64,000 bases of DNA from Rubripirellula sp. (GTDB lineage Bacteria > Planctomycetota > Planctomycetia > Pirellulales > Pirellulaceae), in contig JAQWPZ010000103.1 of NCBI GenBank assembly GCA_029245125.1, forward strand, positions 24,798 to 88,797, written 5' to 3'. The notes beneath the pieces were generated by a model that saw only the letters and a program-made list of their open reading frames with translations, did no database searches and was not told the origin of the DNA. This document shows positions 55,388-64,000 of the stretch, in pieces. The stretch's first letter is position 1, and each line of letters begins with the position of its first letter. The translations under genes were made by a program, and so were the position numbers.

Positions 55388-56707
55388 TCAGAGAATCACT
55401 TCATCCGGTCTGTGATTCGCAGAGTGACTTTCATAATTCTCGTTTAAGTATTTTACGAGTGTGACGAGATTTGCCAGGCGTTCGGAGGCACGCGACCCAT
55501 TGCGTAATTCGGTTGGTAGTGAGTTTGTCTCTCCCACGCGATCCATGATCGATCGGGCCTCCGCCAAGTTGACTGACTTGAGGACCAAGTGAGTGGTGAA
55601 TTTCGCATCCATGTTTTCCAACAGAACAGAGGTGCTGTTGTGAAAGACGACGACACGATCGTTTGGGCTGACGAATTGACGCCACCGATCCCGGAATTCA
55701 TCCTGCGATACGGCGTTATTGATCTCCTCAGAGGGCAGACGAAGGTGTTTTCGCAAATTTGCGTTTTGAAACGAATTTGACTGCATCGTACATCGAAAGG
55801 ACATGCCGTCGCTGATCCGAAACGCGGTCCAGTGGAGTGCAGCGGGCCGAGGGTCGGCTGCGTCTTGCTGGACCAGCTCTCGCTCGCCATATGCTACCAC
55901 CACGTTCTTTAGATCGCCGGTGAGCACCCTTGGCACATTAGGCATCCCACTTCGACGACGCTCATTTCGCCGCCAGTTCGGAGTCGGAGAATTCGATTTT
56001 TGCACTTCTAATTGACTCGTCACCATTCGATCAAAAGCGTCCGTTAATCGGTTAAGTCCAACGGTTTCAGGCTCCAAGGATTGTAGGGCTGAAACGGTTG
56101 CTTCGAGCGTAGAGAGTGCGTGACGATTTGGCTCGCGGCGAATGCGATAGCGACCAGGTGAAGTCGGAGCGAGTCGATATTTTGGCAAGGTTTGTAATCG
56201 AGGGATTTCTCGCATCAAGGTTTTGACATGGTGCCACGTCCCGTCGGGAATCACTAATTGATCCGGATGCGCGTTTGGATCCAATTCCGTCAGCAGTTGA
56301 GCGTCTTCACCGGGGAATAAGAGCCCGGCGTTTTTCGCGAGCGGGAATGCATCGAATTGCTGTGAAAGCTCCGTGTTGTGTCCGGCGATTAGTTCGCTTT
56401 GTTGAAGCCATTGATGCACGATCCGGGCGGTATTGAACGGATGAAATCGCTCACGTCGATGTTGTAAAATTACGACCGACGTGCGATTGGCAATTGGTTG
56501 AATCTCGTTGCAAAAACAGGTGGCATGCGGTCGGAAGCAATGCCAGCAGCGTTTCGCGCTGATCTCTGGTTCGTCGCTACTTTGGTCGACCGTTGGATGT
56601 TCGAGCGACAATCGAGGAATCTCTTTCATAGGGGGCGGCGAGTTTGCAATTGCCGTCTCGGGATAACAGGCTTCGGCTGTGTTCACCATCACGCTGGAGA
56701 AAGACAC
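55388..56707 (-). CDS. DTW-domain protein (tRNA aminocarboxypropyltransferase type) with long C-terminal extension
   Basis: A 439-residue protein. Residues about 50-75 have a zinc-ribbon-like Cys cluster (CWHCFRPHATCFCNEI), followed by TSVVILQHRRERFHPFNTAR with the H-x-x-E region, LLFPGEDAQLLTELDP and LVIPDGTWHHVKTLM with the D-G-T-W signature. Then come YRIRREPNRHALSTLEATVS with R-x-x-P-x-x-x-x-x-S-T-x-E-A. These are the motifs of TapT-type enzymes, which put the 3-amino-3-carboxypropyl group of SAM on a uridine of tRNA (acp3U). The usual protein ends around here. The next about 190 residues form an unrecognised extension. The first 26 residues may be untranslated because Met27 is an alternative start. 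Confidence 0.85.
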   Translation of the reverse strand: MSFSSVMVNTAEACYPETAIANSPPPMKEIPRLSLEHPTVDQSSDEPEISAKRCWHCFRPHATCFCNEIQPIANRTSVVILQHRRERFHPFNTARIVHQWLQQSELIAGHNTELSQQFDAFPLAKNAGLLFPGEDAQLLTELDPNAHPDQLVIPDGTWHHVKTLMREIPRLQTLPKYRLAPTSPGRYRIRREPNRHALSTLEATVSALQSLEPETVGLNRLTDAFDRMVTSQLEVQKSNSPTPNWRRNERRRSGMPNVPRVLTGDLKNVVVAYGERELVQQDAADPRPAALHWTAFRISDGMSFRCTMQSNSFQNANLRKHLRLPSEEINNAVSQDEFRDRWRQFVSPNDRVVVFHNSTSVLLENMDAKFTTHLVLKSVNLAEARSIMDRVGETNSLPTELRNGSRASERLANLVTLVKYLNENYESHSANHRPDEVIL

Positions 56708-57287
56708 GCGTCAATCGACGTAACGGAGCAGGGCGACCCATTGTTACCTGCTGACCGGGCTGCATCAATCTGCTCGAGTTTTCAACGCGACGGGCGGGCG
56801 TTCAAACCACTGGCCATGGGTGTTTCGTAGCATCCCTGGCTATCTTCGGAGAGCTAGCCTTCAGGTCGATTGGGTTTCACCATGCTCATCGCTGCGATGA
56901 ACTTGCAGACTTTGCATTTCTGTTGGCGTTCCTGCCGTTTTGTCGCCTTGCCGAACACACTTTTATTGTTGTTGTATTGTGAAAGACGATTTTTGATTTT
57001 GGGCAGTGTAGCTGTTTGGTGACGGTCCGGAATCGGGAGAGAAATTGGGTGCTGTTTGCTCAGCTGCTTGTCGCAAAATTACATCTTCAGGTTCAGCCAA
57101 TTCTGGCCGTTTTTGGTTGAGGTATTTGTTGCATGCTCCGCTTCGGGCGATAAAAAGAATGTCCAGCCCTCACGCCTTCGCTCGCAGCGAGATCGCTGCC
57201 CAGGGTGGATGGATACGATCAATGGAGTCACCATTGGAGTCGATAAAGCTCGGTGTTTCGCCGCGATCCATGAATCGTAGCGCGAAC
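56708..57287. other. Intergenic stretch of about 0.6 kb
   Basis: No supported gene. Frames here lack domains and overlap on both strands. Confidence 0.45.
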
Positions 57288-58031
57288 TCAACCGAACCTT
57301 CGATAGGCTTCCGCGGATTGCAGTCGTTCAGCCTTCACGCGACCGCCGGAAAGTTTCTCACCATTCGGGTCGATATAGATTCGTCCGCTGCGTTTGTTTT
57401 CTGGATCGACGTTCAAAACATGAATGTTAAAGATGTAGCCTTTGTCGCTCATGGCTTTGAACCAATGCACATTGTCCTTGTGATCTGAAATCGTTGAGTA
57501 TTGGCCTGGTTTGAAAGTTTGGTCAATAGTCGGCCGGATGATCATGTACTCTCTTGTGTCTTCCAAGCGGTCGTAATGTTTGCCAATGAAATCACCTTCA
57601 AGCACCAAAAACGCCGTGGCCATATTGTTATGCCCATGAGGAACAACGGACCGGTTTTTTGTGAGTGCGAACATTTGATGGCCAAACACCAAGTCAGTTG
57701 GCAAGCCTTCGACCTTGGGGAACTTTGCGCGGAACGAAAGTTCGCCTTTCTCTTTAAGCTTGAGATTTTTGGTCAAGGCTGGCAGATCAACATAGGAGAC
57801 GAATTCGGCCAGATCGACTTGCGAAAAGAGCTGTTCGACTTGTTGCTGCCACTCTGTTTGCTTGAGTGTTTGGCCTTTGAGATCCTGGCTCATCTGATTG
57901 ATGTCGCTAAGCCATTTTGCAGCGATCGGTTTGAGCGGTGCGGCAACCGCATCGGACCCTAAGACCGTTTCGAGCAACGAGTAGGTCAGCAGAGTACCAA
58001 GCGTTTGATTTGCGAATTCACGTCGGTCCAT
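57288..58031 (-). CDS. Secreted cupin-like protein
   Basis: A 247-residue protein. The N-terminus MDRREFANQTLGTLLTYSLL resembles a twin-arginine-type leader with R-R-E-F, followed by GSDAVAAP as a possible cleavage region. A helical part (MSQDLKGQTLKQTEWQQQVE) precedes a cupin barrel: VFGHQMFALTKNRSVVPHGH with the metal-ligand H-x-H, FLVLEGDFIGKHYDRLEDT, and DHKDNVHWFKAMSDKGYIF with the second-motif His. Cupins of this type may be dioxygenases or sugar-binding proteins. The substrate is unknown. The Tat-type leader would fit a metal cofactor inserted before export. It stands alone. Confidence 0.75.
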   Translation of the reverse strand: MDRREFANQTLGTLLTYSLLETVLGSDAVAAPLKPIAAKWLSDINQMSQDLKGQTLKQTEWQQQVEQLFSQVDLAEFVSYVDLPALTKNLKLKEKGELSFRAKFPKVEGLPTDLVFGHQMFALTKNRSVVPHGHNNMATAFLVLEGDFIGKHYDRLEDTREYMIIRPTIDQTFKPGQYSTISDHKDNVHWFKAMSDKGYIFNIHVLNVDPENKRSGRIYIDPNGEKLSGGRVKAERLQSAEAYRRFG

Positions 58032-58350
58032 GTTTCTTCTTTGGCGTTGAGATCAGAAATTCCGAGCGGGTTGGTTGTCAGTCACCTGCGGTAGTCGATT
58101 ATCTTCGATTAGCGATCAACGCCAGTATATCTCGATCGGATGCTGAAGAAACGTGGCTCCGTGATCGGGAGGAATTCAGAGGGTGTGGCCATCAGGGTGC
58201 GTTTCGCAATTCGGCGGTTGACGCGAGATGACGTTTTGCAAACGTCAGACTATCGCTTCGTTGGAGCTATTCCTGCTGTTTACTCGCACCCCAAGCATCT
58301 GAAGACGCACCGGCTCTCGATCATTCCACCAATCACAACGAATTGGAAAT

Positions 58351-58745
58351 CGCCAAGAATCCCCAAACGGGGACACAGCATCAGGCGCCAAAATCCCCAA
58401 GCGGGAATCCCCAAACGGGGACACAGCATCAGGCGCCTAAATCCCCAAATGTCCCCAAACGGGGACACAGCATCAGGCGCCTAAATCCCCAAACGGGAAA
58501 TCCCCAAGCGGGGACATAGCCCTCCGATGCCCAAGCACCAAACGGGGACACAGCACCAAAGAATCCCCACCAAACGGGTCCCCAAGCGGGAGAGCACCAA
58601 ACGGGGACACCAAACGGGGACACAGCACCAAAGAATCCCCGAACGGGAACACCAAACGGGGACATCGCATCAGTTGCCAAGACACCAAGGGAGTCGCCAA
58701 GCGGGGACATAGCCCTCCGATGCCCAAGCGGGCACGCAGCACTCA
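58351..58745. repeat. REP-like array next to the RAYT gene
   Basis: About a dozen degenerate copies of a short hairpin unit, CCCCAAACGGGG or CCAAGCGGGG, followed by ACACAGCA and a variable tail (TCAGGCGCC or CCAAAGAATCCCC). A longer block with GGGGACATAGCCCTCCGATG occurs twice (near 58512 and 58703). The unit resembles repetitive extragenic palindromes mobilised by REP-associated tyrosine transposases, and a gene for such an enzyme begins 200 bases to the right. CRISPR is excluded because spacers are not constant in length and not unique. Confidence 0.75.
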
Positions 58746-58947
58746 TAGTGTGACAGCTTGTGACAGCTGGGAGTGGACAGCTGAAAACGCAAGAATAGGA
58801 AGTTGAAGAGTGATTTGATGGGACTGCTTGAAAAATGCCGGCCATTTCTGCATTGTGAGGCAATGCTAAAACGGAGAAATCGAAACCCGGCGATAGCATA
58901 ACGCGAATTCACCATAATCAAATCTGATGAGCTTACAGAGGACTGAT

Positions 58948-60006
58948 TTAGACTCGCCCCGGAAGCAACATTCTCGCTGCTGGTCGCAGGCGAAACCGTC
59001 GATGCGTTTGATGGCTTCGCATCACTGTTACGCGGTCGCACCGACCGGCGACGTGTATGAAGTTCTGCTCAAAACTACAAACAAGTTCATGCCAGTTTGA
59101 TGCTTCTAGGCCTAGTCGCTGTAAGATCGGAGGCATCTCTGCCGGCGTGGTGCCTTGCTTTCCAGCCGCGATACGTCGAGCGGTCCAGTCAAGTAATTCA
59201 AGGTAGCTATTGATTCGGAGTGGCAAAAAACCTTTGTCACTGCAGCGTAACCCAGAAGCACTAGTAATCGATCCTGCGGCACCATCCGTTTCATCTAGAA
59301 AGAGGTTCGCCAAAAACGCATCTCGTCGTGGCTGTGTTGAGGATGCATTCTCATTGGACACCTGCTGCAAAGCCACAATCCTGCGTTGGACTGATGAGTG
59401 GTTGCTTGTTTCGAGTGTCTCGGCGACTGCGGCGCGAATTGGATTCAGGTCTACATAAGCCGCGCACGCCACAAGCGATTCTTCATCGATCAAACGAATT
59501 GCACGATAGCGATCTTGCCAAAAGCGACCTGCCTCGCCTTCCTCTCTGTTAGCTTGTTGTGCTGTCCGTTGGCCCAGTAACCGCATCCACCACGAAACGC
59601 TGCTGAGCCGCTGTCGGATTTCAGTCAATTTAGTCGGACAGCAGCGAATCGAATTTAGTTCCGCTTCGGTCGGTGCTGCCGGTTGCCCGTTCACTTTTCT
59701 TGGCGGACAAATCGTCAGCCAGCGACGGGCAACTTCGGTATCGTCCCATGTTGCAACCACGTCGGGCCGAGTCCGCAGGATCAAATGGTAGTGATTCGAC
59801 AGAATGCTGTAGCAAAGCAAGTCGATTCCAAACTGGGCAGCAAAACGCGCCAGCAAGTTTTCGATCCAATCTTTGCGGTGGTCGAAGTTCTTGCCGGATT
59901 CCCGATCATAACCTAGCAGAAAGCATCGGCGGACCGTGCGGTGGATGACATGAACGACGTTGATCTCATTGGGATCAATCACTTCAGCGCGGGAAAGCCT
60001 AGCCAT
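58948..60006 (-). CDS. REP-associated tyrosine transposase (RAYT, Y1 HUH type)
   Basis: A 352-residue protein from ATG 60006 (MARLSRAEVIDPNEINVV); the open frame goes to 60036. The Y1 transposase HUH motif is in YSILSNHYHLILRTRPD (H-Y-H). RFWQDRYRAIRLIDEESLVA carries the R-F-W-x-x-R-Y signature of this group, and the ACAAYVDLNPIRAAVAETLE stretch is typical. The candidate nucleophilic Tyr is in R-Y-R or A-Y-V. RAYTs are domesticated relatives of IS200/IS605 transposases that act on nearby palindromic repeats. The array at 58351-58745 and further GGGGACA-x-AGCA copies at 60176-60235 and 63690-63980 are probable substrates. The C-terminal 100 residues are longer than in many members. Confidence 0.88.
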   Translation of the reverse strand: MARLSRAEVIDPNEINVVHVIHRTVRRCFLLGYDRESGKNFDHRKDWIENLLARFAAQFGIDLLCYSILSNHYHLILRTRPDVVATWDDTEVARRWLTICPPRKVNGQPAAPTEAELNSIRCCPTKLTEIRQRLSSVSWWMRLLGQRTAQQANREEGEAGRFWQDRYRAIRLIDEESLVACAAYVDLNPIRAAVAETLETSNHSSVQRRIVALQQVSNENASSTQPRRDAFLANLFLDETDGAAGSITSASGLRCSDKGFLPLRINSYLELLDWTARRIAAGKQGTTPAEMPPILQRLGLEASNWHELVCSFEQNFIHVAGRCDRVTVMRSHQTHRRFRLRPAARMLLPGRV

Positions 60007-60892
60007 GGAAGTTGCCCCTTGAAAGTGCCGCTGCAATGCTTACTGCATTGCAAATTGCGGTGCTCAAAACGAGGCTGTCCTGACGCCCTGGAAATTCGAT
60101 TCAGTGCATTGCAAGGTCAATCGATCGCTTCGTCAACCCCTATGGTCAACTTTGAAAAAAAAGACCTCTTCTAAGTGCTCTGTCCCCGCCGTTTTTTCGT
60201 GTTTTTGATCGTTTGTTGGTGCTCTGTCCCCCGTCTTGGATCTTTCAAATGAAAGCATTACCAATTTCCTGAATGCTCATTTCTTACTCAAGGGTGACCT
60301 GTTCTGAATCTCGTTTGCGATTGAAGGAAGGAGCTTTAAACCCCTAAGCGACGCCCTCTTTGTAGGCAGTGATATCGCTTACGAATGGAAGAATTACTTC
60401 CCTGTAAAGCGAAGGAAGCATGCATACGCGGTTATCTTTTTGGCGATCTACTTTTGCAGAGTGAACGCAAACCAATCGACAATCGATGGCGGTGCAAAAA
60501 CGAGAAACACAATTGCGATCTGCAGCGTCGTGGTAGCAGCGAATGCATCATGCCGGGAAAATGGCTTGGTGAGAACAGGCAAGACTAACTTCGCTGCAAA
60601 GTGACTCCGTTGATCACGAAAAAAGAATAAGCATGAGCGATGGTTGCGCCTGTTTCAAAGCGGTGGAATAGCTGGCCCGCCATCGTTGTGAATACCAATG
60701 CGTTTCCCTTTTATCCGAGAGCAGTCGATGGGGTCCCTGATTGGTATTGGGATGTAGGGGACGTGAGTGAGAATTGAAGCACGAGGCGAATGACGATCTT
60801 CCAGACGGAAAAGCAGTTGTTGGCAAAAACCTTGATGTACGTTGGTTTTTTGTTGAAACGAATTGGAAGACGAGAGGGTTGCTAGCGTCAAA
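60007..60892. other. Intergenic stretch with two RAYT-type repeat copies
   Basis: TGCTCTGTCCCC occurs near 60177 and again near 60220 (reverse orientation of the GGGGACAGAGCA unit), upstream of the RAYT gene. The rest of the 0.88 kb shows no supported gene. Confidence 0.55.
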
Positions 60893-61978
60893 TCACTCTG
60901 AATCGTTGCGCACTGTCTCATTTGTCGAATCGAGGCTTGAGCTGGGCTCCGGCCATAATGCCAACGCATTCGCTGCGATAACGAGACTGCCGCCAATCAG
61001 CAGGGGCATGCTGAACTCTTCATTCTTGTAGGTGACGTAGCAAGCAACGCTTAGCAAGGCAGGTATAAACATTGCCCACAATGAGGCGAATACCGGCTCG
61101 AGGGTGTAGATCACCGCCGCCTGAACTGCCGATAAGGAAGGTTGATATTTGTTCATCAATGCGAATGCGATTAGTGATGGGAAGATGCAAAGCAGGGCGA
61201 TCAAAATATAGAAACGTGGTTGTACGGCCAGTGCCATCCAATCTGCATCTGGCAATGAAGTTGCTTCTGGGATATATCCCTTGAAAACGGCAAAGACAGC
61301 GAATGCCATCACAGCGACGACTGCGAACATGCTGGGAGTGAATGCGACTGAGTTGTAGCGTTTTCCTAATCGATCGACTAAGAGAATTTGGCCGCTAAAG
61401 CAGAGTGCGGCGAGCGTCGTTAAGGTGTCTCCAGTCGTCCATCGGCTGAGACCCTCTTTTGCAATCGAAAATTGACCGGTTTCAAAGGTCAGAAGGCCGG
61501 TCAAGATCGTGACCCCTAGTAATGCAACCGCTGCTCCTAGCAAAACGGTTATGCGCGGCAGCTTGCGTTGGCCGAGAGTGCTGAGCAAAGGGGTAAAGAC
61601 GACCGCCAAACTGGTTAGGAATCCGCTCCTAGAAGCGGGGATCGTTGCCAAACCAATCACTTGAAGTAGCAGGCCAATGAAAAACAACGCACCAATCACC
61701 GCGCCGGAGTAGATGTGGGCTCGACGTAGACCAGAAAAGGTTCCCCGCATGAAGAAAACCAACAGCACGAATGCAACCGCAAATCGAATCGCGATCAGCC
61801 ACGCTGCTGAGCCGGTGCGAAGGGCTGCGGAGGCGGTCAGTTCGGTGACTCCGAAATGCTCATCCATTTCCAAGTTCAGGCATTTCATTACTGGAAATGA
61901 CGAGCCCCACATCGCATTGGTCGCGACCAGTCCTAGAATTGCTCGTGAGCGAGTGTGTGAAATATTGGGTTGTTCCAA
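60893..61978 (-). CDS. EamA/DMT-family transporter
   Basis: A roughly 361-residue inner membrane protein with two EamA repeats. The frame is open back to 62239 without a good start. I choose the TTG at 61978 (LEQPNISHTRSR), preceded by GGA at suitable spacing, because residues upstream are polar and unlike the family. Helices include SRAILGLVATNAMWGSSFPV (the W-G-S-S-F motif), AIRFAVAFVLLVFFMR and ATIPASRSGFLTSLAVVFTP. The second repeat has YTLEPVFASLWAMFIPALL with the E-P-V-F motif. Members export metabolites such as amino acids or drugs; the substrate is unknown. It is divergent from the dehydratase gene. Confidence 0.85.
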   Translation of the reverse strand: MEQPNISHTRSRAILGLVATNAMWGSSFPVMKCLNLEMDEHFGVTELTASAALRTGSAAWLIAIRFAVAFVLLVFFMRGTFSGLRRAHIYSGAVIGALFFIGLLLQVIGLATIPASRSGFLTSLAVVFTPLLSTLGQRKLPRITVLLGAAVALLGVTILTGLLTFETGQFSIAKEGLSRWTTGDTLTTLAALCFSGQILLVDRLGKRYNSVAFTPSMFAVVAVMAFAVFAVFKGYIPEATSLPDADWMALAVQPRFYILIALLCIFPSLIAFALMNKYQPSLSAVQAAVIYTLEPVFASLWAMFIPALLSVACYVTYKNEEFSMPLLIGGSLVIAANALALWPEPSSSLDSTNETVRNDSE

Positions 61979-62292
61979 GGGATTTTTCCGGTCAATGTGG
62001 ATCCTGCTACGAATGACCAGAATCGTACCGGCGGTTTCGAATACCTGCCACTCGGCAGTGCAGATGAATTGGTTTTTGCTTTGGCTCTCTGAAATGCAAT
62101 TAAATCTATGCTTGGGGAGCTGGGATCTGCGCCTTGGGGGGTGGTCACGCCGTGGTCTCAGCCACCAGCGGACTGGCGGACGGCCTAAATCTTTGACAAG
62201 CTGACGGGGCGTTCGTTGTATTGGGTTTCCAAACTGCAAATGGCCGACCGATTCGAGGTTGGGCCACAGCCTCGCAGAAAATCATTCGACTC

Positions 62293-63645
62293 ATGTCTGA
62301 TCTCTCTACAAAAATCGTCTCTGCACAAGTCGTTGACCTGCGTGTTCCAACTTCGGATCAGATGCTTGGATCGGATCCGTTTCACAAAGAACCGGATTAT
62401 TCTTCGGCAGTACTTCACTTGGAGACAGATTCTGGCCTGCGTGGTGTTTCGGTGGTATTCACAGTGGGCGCAGGTACTGATTGGATTTGCTACGGCATTC
62501 AAGATCTTTGCCAGTTGGTCGTTGGGACCAGCTTGGAAGAATTTGCGAGTGACCCACTAAGACTGTATCGACGATTGATCGATCACCATCAATTACGTTG
62601 GTTACACGATGGTGTCTTTCGGATGGCGGCAGGTGGTGTGCTGAACGCGATGTGGGATCTTTGGGCAAAATCTCAAGAGAAACCACTATGGAAACTTCTG
62701 GTCGATTTGGAGCCAGAGTTCATTGCTGACTGCATTGACTGGAGGAATATCAGAGATGCGCTGACTCGAGACGAAGCTATCGCAATCCTGACGTCAAGGC
62801 GGACGGACTTGTTGCAGCGGGAACGTGAAATGACTGAGCGTGGTCCTAAGGCATACTGTACAGCCGGGTGGTTAGGCTTAAGTGATGAGGAGATTCTGAA
62901 GACGATTCAGAAGCTGCAGCAACAGGGTTTCGATTCGTTCAAGCTGAAGGTCGGTCGAGATTCCCAACAAGACGTCTCGCGAATTCGTTTTATGCGAGAG
63001 GCGATTGGCGATCATTGCAATCTGATGGTGGATGCAAATCAATACTGGGGACTCAACGAGGCCAAAGAGCATATCGAAAAGTATCGACCTTTCGATCTGA
63101 AATGGATCGAGGAGCCAATCGCCCGCGATGATGTTCTTGGTTACCTGGAGCTTTCCCATACATTTGCTGATGCCAGTTTCGGATTCGCATGCGGTGAGCA
63201 AGCCGCGTCACCTGTCATCTTCAAGCAGTTGTTGAAGAGTGGAGCGATCAAGTACTGCCAGATTGATGCCGTGCGAGTGGCGGGGGTCAATGATGTGCTA
63301 GCAATTATATTGATGGCGGCAAAATACGATGTGCCAGTTTGCCCACACGGTGGCGGCATTGCGTTGTGCAACATGATTCAGCATTACGGGATGTGGGACC
63401 AAATTGCAGTAGCGGGGCACTCCGAGACACAGCTGATCGAATACATCGATTTTTTGCAAACGGCAGTTCAACATCCAGTGGCGATCAAGGATGGGGCTTA
63501 TTTAGCACCAACGGCCCATGGCTGGGGCCTTGAGTTTCTTCCTGAATTCATGCAGCGACACCGATTTCCCGACGGAGAAGTTTGGAAGAATCGCGATCCA
63601 GCAAGAAAGGGATCTGCCTTTGAAGTTCCGGTCGATCAAAAATGA
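62293..63645 (+). CDS. L-fuconate dehydratase-like enolase-superfamily enzyme
   Basis: A 450-residue protein from ATG 62293 (MSDLSTKIVSAQVVDLRV); the frame is open to 62221 but this Met starts the homologous part. Capping domain: DPFHKEPDYSSAVLHLETDS and WLHDGVFRMAAGGVLNAMWD. Barrel domain: GFDSFKLKVGRDSQQDVSRI with K-x-K (catalytic base), LMVDANQYWGLNEAKEHIEK with the Asp ligand, LKWIEEPIARDDVLGY with the Glu ligand, and FGFACGEQAASPVIFKQLLK with the third Glu. VPVCPHGGGIALCNMIQHYG carries the His base. Enzymes of this type dehydrate L-fuconate to 2-keto-3-deoxy-L-fuconate, a step of non-phosphorylated L-fucose catabolism in the cytoplasm. This fits use of fucoidan-like sulfated polysaccharides. 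Related acid-sugar dehydratases are the alternative. Confidence 0.88.
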   Translation: MSDLSTKIVSAQVVDLRVPTSDQMLGSDPFHKEPDYSSAVLHLETDSGLRGVSVVFTVGAGTDWICYGIQDLCQLVVGTSLEEFASDPLRLYRRLIDHHQLRWLHDGVFRMAAGGVLNAMWDLWAKSQEKPLWKLLVDLEPEFIADCIDWRNIRDALTRDEAIAILTSRRTDLLQREREMTERGPKAYCTAGWLGLSDEEILKTIQKLQQQGFDSFKLKVGRDSQQDVSRIRFMREAIGDHCNLMVDANQYWGLNEAKEHIEKYRPFDLKWIEEPIARDDVLGYLELSHTFADASFGFACGEQAASPVIFKQLLKSGAIKYCQIDAVRVAGVNDVLAIILMAAKYDVPVCPHGGGIALCNMIQHYGMWDQIAVAGHSETQLIEYIDFLQTAVQHPVAIKDGAYLAPTAHGWGLEFLPEFMQRHRFPDGEVWKNRDPARKGSAFEVPVDQK

Positions 63646-64000
63646 GATTTGCTTGCATAGATGAGTTCGTTTCAAAATCCCAGCGGGAAAATCCCAGTCC
63701 TACTGGGGACACAGCATCATCCGAGAGTCCTACTGGGGACACAGCATCATCCGAGCGGCAAATTGAATCGCAATTGCAGCCACGTCTTTTCAGGAAGCTG
63801 GGTCCACGCCTTGGCATGAATCAAGATTCCCCAGTTTGGGTCGGTGGTGGTGGGGCGATGCAGCGTTTGCTGATACCTCCAATGAGGAATGTTGACCCTC
63901 TTCAAGGTGCTCTGTCCCCACCGGCGCGATTGATTGGTTTGGGCGGGTGGTTTTGGTGGGAGGTTTTGGCAGGGACACAGCATCAGCCGAGCAGCTAATC
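63646..64000. repeat. REP-like repeats at window end
   Basis: Two perfect 30-bp tandem units (63696-63725 and 63726-63755) each contain a small hairpin (CCCAGT or CCTACTGGGG type) followed by ACACAGCATCATCCGAG. Further GGGGACAGAGCA-like copies occur at about 63908 (reverse) and GGGACACAGCATCAGCCGAG at 63973. They share the GGGGACACAGCA core with the array at 58351-58745. No gene is supported in this 355-base stretch. Confidence 0.7.

Noticed and set aside
58351..58745. CRISPR array
   Set aside because: Repeat units are short and degenerate, spacing is irregular, tails repeat, and there are no cas genes. A RAYT gene is adjacent instead.

Overview
The window looks like chromosomal DNA of a marine planctomycete, probably of the Rhodopirellula/Pirellulaceae type. 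The evidence is a moderate GC content, many secreted sulfatases, a type I dockerin, DUF1080 and SUMF1 domains, CAP-domain proteins with a 'LENRLVLS'-type N-terminal motif, an L-fuconate dehydratase, and long gene-poor stretches full of decayed genes. I saw no rRNA, tRNA, CRISPR array or phage module.

The most interesting signal is a pair of unrelated thioredoxin-fold genes, at 2460-3626 (minus) and 20381-20911 (plus). Each open frame is interrupted once, by TGA, exactly where the first Cys of a CxxC redox motif belongs (UGYC and USWC). Each TGA is followed at bacterial SECIS distance by a hairpin whose apical loop begins AGTT. I read both as selenoproteins that a standard gene caller would split or truncate. 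No Sec-decoding gene (selA, selB, selC, selD) lies in the window, so this remains an inference.

Layout. 1-9.3 kb: edge fragment of a four-helix-bundle gene, a lipoprotein, a sulfatase relic, the dockerin selenoprotein, an ordinary CVPC thioredoxin, a TVP38/DedA-type membrane protein, a small secreted protein and a winged-helix regulator. 9.5-14.9 kb: an ABC / HlyD / TolC tripartite export cluster whose ATPase domain has lost its catalytic motifs. 16.4-20.2 kb: a TRAP transporter operon (DctP-DctQ-DctM) followed by a PhyH dioxygenase. 20.4 kb: the second selenoprotein. 22.5-26.5 kb: a secreted protein with two CBM2-like repeats, a small secreted protein and a methyltransferase. 26.7-35.2 kb: a gene graveyard (CAP protein, sulfatase, SUMF1 tail of a DUF1080 protein, sulfatase 5' end) around an intact sugar transferase. 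35.6-42.7 kb: a DUF58 / transglutaminase-like / MoxR operon extended by a His-rich lipoprotein and a YraQ-type permease. 43.2-47.4 kb: two alpha/beta hydrolases and an intact EF-hand sulfatase. 48.7-55.1 kb: three secreted beta-rich proteins and an SGNH hydrolase. 55.4-64 kb: a DTW-domain protein, a cupin, a REP-associated tyrosine transposase (RAYT) with its repeat arrays, an EamA exporter and an L-fuconate dehydratase.

The intact sulfatase, the esterases, the CBM protein and L-fuconate dehydratase fit degradation of sulfated, acylated, fucose-containing algal polysaccharides. The several dead sulfatases and the dead SUMF1 domain suggest turnover of this repertoire. Residue expectations for decayed genes come from remembered family consensus and not from an alignment.
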